A stretch of 64,000 nucleotides of DNA from Pseudoclavibacter endophyticus (GTDB lineage: Bacteria > Actinomycetota > Actinomycetes > Actinomycetales > Microbacteriaceae), in the NCBI RefSeq assembly GCF_008831085.1, contig NZ_WBJY01000001.1, positions 1,922,001-1,986,000 of the forward strand, read 5' to 3'. The notes under the pieces are model-generated. The model was not told where the DNA came from and ran no database searches. It saw only the letters and a list, made by a program, of their open reading frames with translations. A program made the position numbers and the translations under genes. Shown here one piece after another: positions 31,139-40,381 of this stretch. Numbering within the stretch: the stretch's first letter is position 1; the number at the start of each line of letters is the position of its first letter.

Positions 31139-31684
31139 CTAGCTCGCGCGGCTCGCGCGACGTACGGCGAGCTCGTCCATCGGGTCGACCGTCTGCTCTT
31201 CGAAATCGACGAGTGTCGACTCGACCTCGCGCAGCACGTGGCCGACCGAGATGCCGAAGACGCCCTGGCCGCGATGCACGAGGTCGATGACCTCGTCATT
31301 CGACGTGCAGAGGTACACGGAAGCGCCGTCGGACATCAACGTCGTCTGAGCGAGATCGACGACGCCCGACTCGCGCAGCTGATTGACGGCGGTGCGGATC
31401 TGCTGCAACGAGATCCCCGTCTCGAGCAGGCGCTTGACGAGCTTGAGGACGAGGATGTCGCGGAACGAATAGAGGCGCTGCGAACCCGACCCCTTCGCCC
31501 CGCGAACGGTCGGTGTCACGAGGTCGGTGCGCGCCCAGTAATCGAGCTGTCGGTACGTGATCCCCGCGGCTCGGGCGGCGACGGCGCCGCGGTAGCCGGA
31601 GTTCGGGTCGAGGTCTGGCAGGCCGTCGGTGAACAGCAACTCCGACGGTGGGGCCCCCGCTTGCCCCTCTTCTCGTGCGCTCAT
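31139..31684 (-). CDS. MerR-family regulator (Rv1830-like)
   Basis: The 181-residue protein starts with a disordered tail and then a MerR HTH (GYRGAVAARAAGITYRQLDYWARTDLV, here split at GYRGAVAARAAGI and TYRQLDYWARTDLV). A dimerisation helix region (SLQQIRTAVNQLRESGV) and an effector-like C-terminus follow (TTLMSDGASVYLC). Its relatives (Rv1830) sit next to garA and ftsR in many actinobacteria and affect growth and division. The start has AAAGGGCG upstream. The gene is convergent with parA, stops 22 bases apart. Confidence 0.85.
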   Translation of the reverse strand: MSAREEGQAGAPPSELLFTDGLPDLDPNSGYRGAVAARAAGITYRQLDYWARTDLVTPTVRGAKGSGSQRLYSFRDILVLKLVKRLLETGISLQQIRTAVNQLRESGVVDLAQTTLMSDGASVYLCTSNDEVIDLVHRGQGVFGISVGHVLREVESTLVDFEEQTVDPMDELAVRRASRAS

Positions 31685-31994
31685 TCCCTCGCCCTTTCGT
31701 TGGAATCGACTCGGAACCCGAGCCGCGCATCGACGGATGTGCAGCCATTCCTGCGCCGAATGCCTGTTACTGATGTGACTGGAGTGAACTCCTGCACCTA
31801 CGCTACCGAGTCTGTCGCGGTCTCGTGGTATTCGGCCGATGCCACGCGGGTGTGTCGCATGTCGATCAGCGTCAGTCTACGCCGCGGCACCCCGGGTGAC
31901 CAGGGCAGAATGACAGTCGTGTGAGTCGGAGCCCGGGCGCATCGCGGCCCTGCGCGGCGCCCCGCGCCTCCGCACCCTGTGGCGGGTTCCGCAC
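31685..31994. other. 310-base gap between the two MerR genes
   Basis: No coding region is supported. In many relatives a bifunctional nuclease gene (Rv1829 type, ~160 codons) sits at this place, but the gap is too short to hold it. On the minus strand TAGACT (31879-31874) could be a -10 for the MerR gene, with a long leader. A 20-codon ORF beginning MRHTRVAS has no ribosome site. The remainder shows no hairpin or repeat I trust. Confidence 0.5.
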
Positions 31995-32720
31995 CTAGCG
32001 CTCGTCGCCGCCGAGCAGTTCGCGAACCCCCTGGCGCACCAGGGTGCGGCGCACGGTCGAGAGCAGTTCGGCGAGTTCGCCGGCGCGCTCGTCGGCCCGC
32101 TCGCGAGCGCCGGGCTCGGATCGCCGCGCGGCTGCAGGGGGCAGCACTTGCTCGACGAGACCGAGCTCATGCTGGGCCGCCGTCTTGAACGGGCGGAGGT
32201 GCCGAGGGCCGATGCCACTGCGGTCGAGTTCGACGAGCGTCGCGAGCATCGTCGCATCATCCGCCGAGAAACGCGCGCCGGGACCGATGAGGCCCGCGGC
32301 GACCGCCTGGTCGAGCAGCGCCCCGGTCGCACCCGTGCGCTCGAGCAAACCGCCGCGATCGAGGTCGTCGCCGTGCGCCAGCATCGTCGCCGTGCGCGGC
32401 GCCCGCGACCCCGGCAGCTCAGGCTCGAGCCCTCGGTCGACCTGGTCGAGGTACTCGCCGATGACCTTCAGCGGAAGGTACAGATCGCGCTGCATCGTGA
32501 GGATGCGCCGGATGCGGTCGACGTCATCGGTCGAGTACTTGCGATACCCGGATGCGCTTCTCGCCGGGTGCAGGAGGCCTTTGTCCTCGAAGAAACGGAG
32601 CTTCGAGCTCGTGAGATCGGGGAAGTCGCTGCAGAGACGCTGCAGGACCTGGCCGATGCTGAGGCGCGGCGTCGACGGCGCGGGCCCACTGCTGGCAGCG
32701 GCGCGGGCCGCCACGGTCAC
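31995..32720 (-). CDS. ftsR: MerR-family division regulator FtsR
   Basis: FtsR (Rv1828/Cg1631 type) is a MerR-like activator reported to control ftsZ in corynebacteria. The 241 residues hold an HTH with SIGQVLQRLCSDFPDLTSSKLRFFE, the wing GYRKYSTDDVDRIRRI and a long C-terminal alpha-helical domain. The GTG start overlaps the garA stop as GTGA, so garA and ftsR form one unit. The ~40-residue C-terminal Arg/Glu-rich tail is specific to this protein. Confidence 0.88.
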   Translation of the reverse strand: MTVAARAAASSGPAPSTPRLSIGQVLQRLCSDFPDLTSSKLRFFEDKGLLHPARSASGYRKYSTDDVDRIRRILTMQRDLYLPLKVIGEYLDQVDRGLEPELPGSRAPRTATMLAHGDDLDRGGLLERTGATGALLDQAVAAGLIGPGARFSADDATMLATLVELDRSGIGPRHLRPFKTAAQHELGLVEQVLPPAAARRSEPGARERADERAGELAELLSTVRRTLVRQGVRELLGGDER

Positions 32721-33217
32721 TCCCCGCTCAGGGTTGCCGGTGCGACCGACGTGTCGAGCGGCGAGCTGTAGAAGGTGAGGCGGAACTTGCCGACCTGCAC
32801 CTCGCCGCCGTTGACGAGCTCCACCTGGTCGATGCGCTCGCCGTTGTAATACGTGCCGTTGAGCGACCCGAGGTCGCGCATCGTGAAGCGGCGCCCGTTG
32901 CGGGTGAACTCGGCGTGCCGCCGTGAGACGGTCACGTCGTCGAGGAAGATCTCCGCGTTCGGGTGGCGCCCGGCCACCTGCGAGTCGGTGTCGAGCAGGA
33001 AGCGCGCGCCGACGTTCGAGCCGCGGCGGACGATGAGGAGCGCCGATCCACTCGGGAGGGCGCTGATGGAGTCCATCTCCTCTTTTGACACGCCGCCGGC
33101 GATGAGCGCGGCGAGCTGTGCGGAGAAGTCGCCCGTGAACGACATCGTCGACGACTCCTGCCCATCGCTGCCCTCGTTGGGGCGCGACGAATCTGCAGCA
33201 GCGTCGGGATGCGTCAT
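32717..33217 (-). CDS. garA: GarA/OdhI-type FHA protein
   Basis: GarA binds and inhibits 2-oxoglutarate dehydrogenase and glutamate dehydrogenase until phosphorylated by PknB or PknG. The 166-residue protein has the FHA domain (AGRHPNAEIFLDDVTVSRRH, GSLNGTYYNG, VQVGKFRL). Upstream of the FHA domain the kinase-target ETTSVF of GarA appears to be replaced by SSTMSF (about residues 22-27), aligned by eye through the following DF...L. ATG at 33217 has GAGGAGG. It is coupled to ftsR. Confidence 0.92.
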   Translation of the reverse strand: MTHPDAAADSSRPNEGSDGQESSTMSFTGDFSAQLAALIAGGVSKEEMDSISALPSGSALLIVRRGSNVGARFLLDTDSQVAGRHPNAEIFLDDVTVSRRHAEFTRNGRRFTMRDLGSLNGTYYNGERIDQVELVNGGEVQVGKFRLTFYSSPLDTSVAPATLSGE

Positions 33218-33348
33218 GTGGTCCTCCTCAGTAGGTCACTCAGCGTAGCGGACGGCGGGCGCGCGTCGACGACGGCCTCCCCGCTCCGGAACACGGCATT
33301 CTTGCGCGACAGGCTGGGAAACAGCGCTGCTGACGGCCGCTCTGTGCT

Positions 33349-33362
33349 TACACTCCGCTGCG
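33349..33362 (+). promoter_or_regulatory. Putative -10 of a leaderless DUF3097 transcript
   Basis: TACACT at 33349-33354 ends seven bases before the GTG start at 33362, as in leaderless actinobacterial promoters. No -35 at normal spacing is clear. Confidence 0.35.
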
Positions 33363-34261
33363 TGCGAACACGGAATGATGCGAGCCGCGATCTCGATGAC
33401 CGCTATGCCGGCGACCCCGTTGCCCGTATGCGCAGCGGTGGGACGCCGAGCACGCCGCGCGACGTGCCCATGGCGCGCGGGTTGTTCCTCGAAGACGCCG
33501 CGAGCGGCTTCTACGGCGAGCTCGTCGGCGCCGAGGCCGACATCGTACGGCTGCGAGACTTCGACGGCCAGGAGCGCGCGTTCCCCCGCAACGGTCTGTT
33601 TCTGCTCGACGACGAGCCCGTGCGTCTCGTGGCGCCCCAGCGGGCCCCGACGCGCAGCGGGGAGGGGGGACGGGTCGCTCCCGGTCGCGCACGCAGCGCA
33701 TCAGGCTCGTTCCATGTGGCGGGTGCGCGGGCCCGCGTCGCCCGCGCGGGCCGCATCTTCGTCGAGGGCAAGCACGACGCCGAGCTCGTCGAGAAGGTGT
33801 GGGGGCACGACCTTCGCATCGAAGGCGTCGTCGTCGAACTGCTCGACGGCGCTGACCACCTCGACGACGCGCTGCGCGCGTTCGGGCCGGGGCCACGGCG
33901 GCGCGTCGGCGTGCTGCTCGACCACCTGGTCGACCGTTCGAAAGAGCGACGCATCGCCGACGCCGTGACCGCGAAGTACGGGAACGACGCCCTGCTCGTG
34001 CTTGGGCATCCGTACGTCGACGTCTGGCAGGCCGTGCGACCGCAACGGCTCGGACTGCAGGAATGGCCGACGATCCCGATGGGCGAGTCGTGGAAGCACG
34101 GCATCCTCCGACACCTCGGCTGGCCGCGGGAGGAGCAGGCCGACGTCGCGCGGGGCTGGCAACGCATCCTCGGCCGCGTTCGCGACTACCGCGACCTCGA
34201 GCCGAGCGTGAGCGGTCGCGTCGAGGAGCTCATCGACTTCGTGACCGCGGCGCCGCAGTAA
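33362..34261 (+). CDS. DUF3097 family protein
   Basis: This is a conserved actinobacterial protein of unknown function. Sections typical of the family are DLDDRYAGDPV near the N-terminus, ARAGRIFVEGKHDAELVEKVWG (FVEGKHDAELVEKV, a Toprim-like FVEGxxD pattern), VGVLLDHLVDRSKE and GHPYVDVWQAVRP. The FVEGKHD and LLDHLVD stretches resemble the Glu and Asp of a Toprim metal site, which suggests nucleic acid work but does not prove it. The GTG at 33362 is chosen because earlier sequence lacks family resemblance. Confidence 0.85.
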   Translation: MRTRNDASRDLDDRYAGDPVARMRSGGTPSTPRDVPMARGLFLEDAASGFYGELVGAEADIVRLRDFDGQERAFPRNGLFLLDDEPVRLVAPQRAPTRSGEGGRVAPGRARSASGSFHVAGARARVARAGRIFVEGKHDAELVEKVWGHDLRIEGVVVELLDGADHLDDALRAFGPGPRRRVGVLLDHLVDRSKERRIADAVTAKYGNDALLVLGHPYVDVWQAVRPQRLGLQEWPTIPMGESWKHGILRHLGWPREEQADVARGWQRILGRVRDYRDLEPSVSGRVEELIDFVTAAPQ

Positions 34262-34294
34262 ATGCGCCCTCGAGCCGCCGAGCGACGGTCGGCG

Positions 34295-34963
34295 TCAACT
34301 CGCGGGATGCTGCGCGGGCGGGCGCGGATCGGGCGTCGAAGCCGTGAGGTAGCGCGCGGCGTAGACGCCGGCCGCGACGACGTGCAGGACCGTGCCGGCC
34401 ATGAGCGCCCAGAAGGTGATCATCCGCAGCGGCTCGTCTGGAACCAGGGGCGCGAACGAGAGCAGGTGCAGCGGCATCGCCGCCATCAGCACGGCAGTGC
34501 GCAACTTGCCGACGAAATTGACGTGGCCCCCGAGCACGCGCGACATCCGTGTCAGCCCGATTGTGCCGAGCGCGAGGTCGCAGACGGCGATGGTGACCAC
34601 GACGATCCACGGGAGGTAGCCGAAAGTTGCGAGCGCGACGCCGATGAGCACGATGCCGACGCGATCGGAGACCGGGTCGAGGATCTCGCCGACGCGCGAG
34701 ACCTGCCCGAGTCTGCGCGCGAGCGCGCCGTCGATCCAATCGGTCGCACCGAACACGGCCAGGCTGATGGCCGCGGCGATCTGGAGATCCGGTTGTGCGA
34801 TGAACCAGACCGTCACGGGCACGCACACGAGCAGGCGAAGCAGCGTGACTGCGTTCGGGATCGTGAGCCACCGATTCGTCGGCGGCAGCAGCGACGGGTC
34901 GCCCTGCGGCGGCGTCGACGCGGCTTCCCCCAGTCCCGGGGTTGATGGCGCGTCGTGAGGCAT
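34295..34963 (-). CDS. CDP-alcohol phosphatidyltransferase (PgsA-like)
   Basis: The full CDP-alcohol motif is visible: D-x2-D-G-x2-A-R, then G-x3-D-x3-D, in DWIDGALARRLG followed by GEILDPVSDR. Five to six membrane helices surround it. Such enzymes make phosphatidylglycerophosphate, phosphatidylinositol phosphate or cardiolipin; which one applies is not fixed by the motif. The 222-residue protein has a Pro-rich N-tail of about 30 residues. It is divergent from sbcD. Confidence 0.88.
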   Translation of the reverse strand: MPHDAPSTPGLGEAASTPPQGDPSLLPPTNRWLTIPNAVTLLRLLVCVPVTVWFIAQPDLQIAAAISLAVFGATDWIDGALARRLGQVSRVGEILDPVSDRVGIVLIGVALATFGYLPWIVVVTIAVCDLALGTIGLTRMSRVLGGHVNFVGKLRTAVLMAAMPLHLLSFAPLVPDEPLRMITFWALMAGTVLHVVAAGVYAARYLTASTPDPRPPAQHPAS

Positions 34964-35040
34964 ACGTCCATTCTCGCAAGTCCGGGCGACGTGCGCACCA
35001 GGTTGCGCACATGTCGGACGGGCGGTCTACCGTCGGCGAC

Positions 35041-36264
35041 GTGAGAATCCTGCACACGTCCGATTGGCACCTCGGCAGAACCTTCCACGGCCACTCCACG
35101 CACGAGGCGCTCTCGGGTGTGCTCGCGGCGCTCCCCGATCTCGTCCGCGAGCACGACGTCGACGTCGTCGTCGTCGCGGGCGACGTCTTCGATTCGTCCG
35201 TACCCTCGGCCGAGAGTCTGCAGACGCTCGAGCGCGTCCTGCTCGGTCTCCGCGACACCGGCGCCACGATCGTGGTGATCAGCGGCAACCACGACTCCCC
35301 CACCAGACTCGGCTTCCAGTCGGTGTGGGCCGAGCGCGCCGGAGTGCATGTGCGCACCCACCCAGAGCGGCTCGACGAGCCCGTCGTCGTGGCCGACGCG
35401 CACGGCGACGTCGAGCTCTATCCCGTGCCCTTCTTGGAGCCCGCGCTCCTGCGGCACCGCGTCGGTGATGTGCCGATGGCGTCGCAGGCCGACGCCCTCC
35501 GCTGGGCCCTCGGACGCGTTCACGCAGCGGTCGAACAGCGCCGGGGTGCCCTCGCCGATTCCGGGGCCGCCGGCGGCCCCGCCGCGACGCGCGCGGTCGT
35601 CGTCTCCCACTGCTTCGCCGTCGGGGTGAGCCCCGAGGCCCCCACGATCGACGTCGAACGGGACATCACGGCCGGCGGCATCGACCTCGTGCCGCTCGAT
35701 GTCTTCGATGGCATCGACCTCACGCTCCTCGGGCACGTGCACGGGCGTGCCGAGCTTTCGCCGCGGGTCAGATACTCGGGCGCCCCGCTGCACTTCTCAT
35801 TCAGCGAGGCACGCAAGCCGCGCGGCGCGTGGCTCATCGACCTCGGGCCCCGTCGCCCCGGGTCCGACGACGAGCTCGCCGAGGTCGCGGCGACCTGGGT
35901 CGACCTGCCCGTCCCTCGCCCGCTCGCCGAACTCCGGGGCACGCTCCGCGAATTGCTCGACGACGCGGCGCACGAGTTCGCGCGTGATCACTGGGTCAAG
36001 GCCGTCGTGACCGACAGCATTCGGCCGCTCGATTCCATGCGGCGCCTGCAGACCCGCTTCGCCCACTGCGCGCTGCTCGAGTTCGACCCCGAAGATCGCG
36101 CGCACCGCACCGGGGCGACGTACGGGCAGCGGGTGCGTGGCGCCCGCGGTGACGTCGATCTCGTCAACGCGTTCCTCGAGCACGTCCGCGGAGCGGGACT
36201 CGACGAGCACGAGCGGGGCGTCGTCGTCGATGCGCTCGCGGATCTCGACGGAGCGGGCCGATGA
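35041..36264 (+). CDS. sbcD: Exonuclease SbcCD, nuclease subunit SbcD
   Basis: SbcD (Mre11 homologue) is the metallophosphoesterase nuclease that, with SbcC, cuts DNA hairpins and protein-blocked ends. The 407-residue protein begins at the family-typical RILHTSDWHLGR. It shows further metal motifs VVAGDVFDSS, ISGNHDS and the C-terminal GHVHGR. The GTG at 35041 fits the family start; an ATG at 35011 would add ten residues. Its stop overlaps sbcC by four bases. Confidence 0.95.
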   Translation: MRILHTSDWHLGRTFHGHSTHEALSGVLAALPDLVREHDVDVVVVAGDVFDSSVPSAESLQTLERVLLGLRDTGATIVVISGNHDSPTRLGFQSVWAERAGVHVRTHPERLDEPVVVADAHGDVELYPVPFLEPALLRHRVGDVPMASQADALRWALGRVHAAVEQRRGALADSGAAGGPAATRAVVVSHCFAVGVSPEAPTIDVERDITAGGIDLVPLDVFDGIDLTLLGHVHGRAELSPRVRYSGAPLHFSFSEARKPRGAWLIDLGPRRPGSDDELAEVAATWVDLPVPRPLAELRGTLRELLDDAAHEFARDHWVKAVVTDSIRPLDSMRRLQTRFAHCALLEFDPEDRAHRTGATYGQRVRGARGDVDLVNAFLEHVRGAGLDEHERGVVVDALADLDGAGR

Positions 36265-39200
36265 GGGTCGATTCGCTCCGGGTGGCCGGAATCGGCCCCT
36301 TCCGCACCGAGCAGGTCGTCGACTTCCGCGCGTTCGCGGGCGATGGGCTGTTCCTCATCGCCGGCAAGACGGGCGCGGGCAAATCGAGCATCCTCGACGC
36401 CATCGTGTACGCGCTGTACGAGCGTCTCCCGCGCTACGACGTGAGGGGCACCGAGCGGGCCATCCGCAGCGACCACGCCGAGCCGGGCGACCCCTCGTTC
36501 GTGGAGGTGGTGTTCGAGGTGGCGCAGGGACGCTACCGCGTCAGGCGGTCACCCGAGTACGCGCGGCCGAAGGCGCGCGGCGATGGCATGACCCTCACGA
36601 AAGCCCACGCCGAACTCTGGGAGTGGCGGGAACCAAGCGGATCCGCACAGGTCGACGAGCCGAGTCGCCGCGCGCTTGAGCCCGACGGCGCCCCCTTGCC
36701 CGACGGTGACCCCCGGCCCGATGGTGACTGGGTCGGCGTGGCGGCGAAGCCCCGCGAGGTGGGACAACGCCTGGCGTCGTTGCTGCCGCTCACCGCCGAG
36801 GAGTTCCTGCAGGTCGTGCTCCTGGCGCAGAACCGGTTCCACGAGTTCCTCGTCGCCGACTCGGCCGAGCGAACTACCCTCCTGCGCGCGCTCTTCGCGA
36901 CGCACCGGTTCAACGGGCTCGCCGAGCGCGTCGATGCCCGAAGGCGGGTCGCCGGCGCGACCTTCGAGCGCGCGATGGCGATCGTCGACGACCACGAGCG
37001 ACAGTTCGCGCGACTCGAGCAGCAGACGAACGAGACCCACGCGCGGCTGACACCCGATTCGACAGCGGCGCTCGACACGTCGTCGGTGACCGACCCGTCC
37101 GCCGACCCCCGCACCGCACCGCACCTCGCGGTGCGAATCGACTCCGCGTCCGTGCGAACCGCGCGGCTCGTGGCATCCGCCGCGGCCGCGCGGGCCGAGG
37201 CCGACGACGAGGTAGCCGCGGCCGAGGACGATCTGGCGAAGGCGCGAGCCGTGGCCGACCGCCAGCGACGCCGCGACAGCGCCCTCGCCGAGCTGCGACG
37301 CCTCGAGGGCCGGCGAGCCGAGGTCGATCGCGACCGCGAACGCCTGCGAAACGCCGCCATCGCCGCCCCGTTGATGCCGCTCGTCGAAGCCGGCGAGCGG
37401 ACGGATCGCGCCAGCGACCGAGCCGCGCAAACCGCCGCGCAAGCGCTCTCGCGCGACCGCCGGTACGCGAGCCATCCGGCGGTGCTTCGTGGGGCCGGGC
37501 CCGACGATCCCGCGCACCCCGCGCACGCGTCGGCCGCCGCGGCCGCGGCCGCGGACGCCGAGCGCCGACGTGACGAGGCATCGTCGCGACTGGGCCTCCT
37601 CGAGCCCGTTGCCCACGAGGAGCGCAATCGGACGACGATGGCGCGTGATCTCGAACGTGCGCGCCGCGCGGTCACCGAGGAGGCCGAGCGTCTCCAATCG
37701 GTTCGCCGGCGGCTGACCGACGCGCCATTGGCTCGTCGCACGCTCGAGGAGCGCCTGGCCGGCCACGCGCAGATCGCGGCCACAGAGCAACGCGCGACCG
37801 CCGACCTCTCCGCGGCCGAGGCCGCCCGGGCCGCGGCGCTCCGGGCCGAGCGCATCTCGGCCAGGTTGGCAGACGCCGAACGTGCGCGCGGCGAAGCTCG
37901 GCTCGCCGCCGACCGCGCCGTCGAGCATCACAACGAGCTGCTGCGTGCACGCATCGACAACGCGGTCGCCCTGCTGGCGGCCAACCTTCAGTCGGGCGCA
38001 CCGTGCCAGGTGTGCGGCAGCACCGAGCATCCGGCTCCCGCCCTCGACGGTCCCGGAGGCGAGCTCGCCGCAGACGTGAGTGATGCGGCGCTCCGGAGCG
38101 CCGGAGACGCCGCCGATGCGGCGAGGTCAGCCCTTGAGCTGGCGCAGGAGATCCTCGACGCGATCGAGGACGAGCTGCGGGAGGCGAGCCGCGAGGCCGG
38201 GCCTCGCTCGGTCGACCAGCACGACGAGGCGGTCGCGGCCGCCCTCGCGGCACGCGACGCGGCGGCCGAGGCGATTCGTCTGCGCGATGAGACGGTGGAA
38301 GCGATCGCGGCGATCGACCAGAGCCTCGCGTCGGACAACGACCAGTTCGAGCGACTGACCGCGAGCCAGCACGACCGGCTCATCGACGTGGCGAATCGTG
38401 AGCGGACATTGGCCGAGCTCGACGAGCGCCTCGCGCGACTATGCGGCGATCATGCGAGCGTGGCAGACGCGCTGGCCGACGCCCGTGCGGAACGTGACGA
38501 GGCGGCGACGACGGCCCGAGCGCTGCGCGAACTCCTCGAGACCGACCGCGCCAGGGATGACTCGAGGGCCGAACTCGGCCGCGCGATGAGCGAGCTCGAC
38601 GTCAACGGCTCCTTCGCCGACATTCGAGACGACCTCGACGACGATGGCTGGAATCGCCGCCTCGGCGCCGTACGCGCTGCGCATCTCGCGCCGCATGATC
38701 GGGAGGAACTCGAAGCGAAGGTCCGCGGCTTCGACGACCGCCTGACGGCCACGACCGCGCGGCTCGACGAGCCCGACCTCGCCGGATTGCCCACCGAGCC
38801 CGTCGACCTCGACGCCCCGGCCGAGCGTCGCCAGCGCGCCGTCGAGACACGCGACCGCGCCTTGGCGCTCAGCGGCGACCTCGGGCGAATCGTCGGCGAC
38901 CTCCGCGAACTCGGGCAGACGGCTCGGCGCGCCGTCGCCGACGCCGAGGCGGAGCGCGACCGGCACGACCGATTGCGCCGCCTGGCCGACGCCCTGCGAG
39001 GCCAGCAGACGAACGAGTTGCGCATGTCGCTCGAGACCTTCGTGCTCGCGGCGCAGATGGAGGAGATCGTCGAGGCGGCCAACGAGCGGCTCGCCAGCAT
39101 GACCTCTGGGCGCTACCGCCTCGAACACGACGACGCACGCCGAAAGGGAGGTGGGGCATCCGGCCTCGGATTACGCGTGCTCGACGCCTACACGGGCCGC

Positions 39201-39509
39201 GACCGCCCCACGCGCTCACTATCGGGCGGCGAGACCTTCCTGGCGTCCCTCGCGCTAGCGCTCGGTCTCAGCGACACCGTCACCGCCCAGGCCGGGGGCG
39301 TGCGGCTCGACACGCTGTTCATCGACGAAGGATTCGGCTCACTCGACACTGAGACGCTCGAGGTCGCGATGGCGACGCTCGATGCCCTGCGAGCGGGCGG
39401 ACGCACGGTCGGCGTTATCAGCCATGTCGAGGCGATGCACGAGCAGATCACCGCACGGCTCGAGGTGCGCGTGACGCAACGCGGCGACAGCATCATCGAG
39501 CAGCGCTGA
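36261..39509 (+). CDS. sbcC: Exonuclease SbcCD, ATPase subunit SbcC
   Basis: SbcC (Rad50-like SMC ATPase) is 1082 residues long. It has Walker A GKTGAGKS (35-42), long Ala/Arg/Glu-rich coiled-coil arms, and a zinc-hook CQVC (582-585) at the middle. The signature RSLSGGETFL lies near 985, and Walker B/D-loop FIDEGFGSLD near 1020. The ATG overlaps the sbcD stop (ATGA), and a strong hairpin terminator follows two bases after the stop. Confidence 0.96.
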   Translation: MRVDSLRVAGIGPFRTEQVVDFRAFAGDGLFLIAGKTGAGKSSILDAIVYALYERLPRYDVRGTERAIRSDHAEPGDPSFVEVVFEVAQGRYRVRRSPEYARPKARGDGMTLTKAHAELWEWREPSGSAQVDEPSRRALEPDGAPLPDGDPRPDGDWVGVAAKPREVGQRLASLLPLTAEEFLQVVLLAQNRFHEFLVADSAERTTLLRALFATHRFNGLAERVDARRRVAGATFERAMAIVDDHERQFARLEQQTNETHARLTPDSTAALDTSSVTDPSADPRTAPHLAVRIDSASVRTARLVASAAAARAEADDEVAAAEDDLAKARAVADRQRRRDSALAELRRLEGRRAEVDRDRERLRNAAIAAPLMPLVEAGERTDRASDRAAQTAAQALSRDRRYASHPAVLRGAGPDDPAHPAHASAAAAAAADAERRRDEASSRLGLLEPVAHEERNRTTMARDLERARRAVTEEAERLQSVRRRLTDAPLARRTLEERLAGHAQIAATEQRATADLSAAEAARAAALRAERISARLADAERARGEARLAADRAVEHHNELLRARIDNAVALLAANLQSGAPCQVCGSTEHPAPALDGPGGELAADVSDAALRSAGDAADAARSALELAQEILDAIEDELREASREAGPRSVDQHDEAVAAALAARDAAAEAIRLRDETVEAIAAIDQSLASDNDQFERLTASQHDRLIDVANRERTLAELDERLARLCGDHASVADALADARAERDEAATTARALRELLETDRARDDSRAELGRAMSELDVNGSFADIRDDLDDDGWNRRLGAVRAAHLAPHDREELEAKVRGFDDRLTATTARLDEPDLAGLPTEPVDLDAPAERRQRAVETRDRALALSGDLGRIVGDLRELGQTARRAVADAEAERDRHDRLRRLADALRGQQTNELRMSLETFVLAAQMEEIVEAANERLASMTSGRYRLEHDDARRKGGGASGLGLRVLDAYTGRDRPTRSLSGGETFLASLALALGLSDTVTAQAGGVRLDTLFIDEGFGSLDTETLEVAMATLDALRAGGRTVGVISHVEAMHEQITARLEVRVTQRGDSIIEQR

Positions 39510-39510
39510 C

Positions 39511-39535
39511 CCCGCCGGGCGGTGTGCCCGGCGGG
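39511..39535. terminator. Bidirectional hairpin between sbcC and the NAD(P)-binding gene
   Basis: A perfect ten-pair stem, CCCGCCGGGC and GCCCGGCGGG, with loop GGTGT, fills the 37-base space between two convergent stops. There is no T-run, but position and stability make it a likely terminator for both strands. Confidence 0.65.
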
Positions 39536-39546
39536 CGGCGCCGGCG

Positions 39547-40194
39547 CTAGTAGGCCACGCCGAAGCGGGTGCGGTGGTGCTTCGGCTGTTCGATCTCGTC
39601 GGCGAACGCGATCGCGAAGTCGGCGCCCGAGATATTGGAGTTGCCCTCGGCATCCGTCAGGAGCACGTCGCCGCCCGTGCGGTAGCTGCCGGTGCGCTCG
39701 CCCGGGTTGTAGCTCCCGAAGCCCGCCGCCGGGCTCACGTAGAACCAGTCGGCCGCGCCGTCATACGCGCGCAGGTGCTCGAGCGCCTCGCCCGCCGCGC
39801 CTGCCTCGCCCTTGAACGCGTCGGGAAAGTCCGGGGTGTCGATGAGCTTCGGGCCGTCTTCGGCCACGTTCAGGCTGCCCGCTCCGCCGACAATGCCAAC
39901 TCGCGCCCCGCGCTCGGCGGCGACATCGAGGAGCGTCGGGAACGCCTCGACAAGGTTTGGCTCGTCGCCATTGTTGAACCGCAGGGCGACGACGACCACG
40001 TCGGCGCCCTCGGTCACCTCCCGCACGAACGCGCCGTCGAAGATGGACCCGGCTCGGGCCTCACCGTTGTCCGGCGCCTGCTCGGCCTCGATCGAACGCG
40101 AAACCGCGACGATGCGGTGGCCCCGCGACGCGAGCTCGCGCGCGATGTTGCCCCCGGCGTAGCCGGTGGCGCCGAAAACGACGATCTGAGACAT
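39547..40194 (-). CDS. NAD(P)-binding (NmrA/atypical SDR-like) protein
   Basis: The 215-residue protein begins with the Rossmann loop IVVFGATGYAGGNIARELA, the GxxGxxG pattern of NmrA-like or atypical SDR proteins. It also contains ADVVVVALRFNN and GIVGGAGSLNV. No YxxxK pair is obvious, so it may be a reductase of the NAD(P)H-binding family (flavin reductase B-like) or a redox sensor. ATG at 40194 has AAGGGAG. It is transcribed away from the ATP-grasp gene. Confidence 0.85.
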   Translation of the reverse strand: MSQIVVFGATGYAGGNIARELASRGHRIVAVSRSIEAEQAPDNGEARAGSIFDGAFVREVTEGADVVVVALRFNNGDEPNLVEAFPTLLDVAAERGARVGIVGGAGSLNVAEDGPKLIDTPDFPDAFKGEAGAAGEALEHLRAYDGAADWFYVSPAAGFGSYNPGERTGSYRTGGDVLLTDAEGNSNISGADFAIAFADEIEQPKHHRTRFGVAY

Positions 40195-40381
40195 GGATGC
40201 TCCCTTGTGCTGATATCAGGCGATACGGCTGCCTGCATGCGGACGTTCGACTGCAGCGTGACCGTGCGAGCCACGTTGCCCGACCAATCCCTACCACGAC
40301 GCCGCCGCGGGCCGGGCGAACATTACCGCGTACGACACCTCGATGCGTGGCGGCGAGTGCTCGTACCCTAGCGTTGGAGGC

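Noticed and set aside
31798..31861. 20-codon ORF (MRHTRVAS...) on the minus strand between MerR genes
   Set aside because: No ribosome site and no composition signal; treated as chance.
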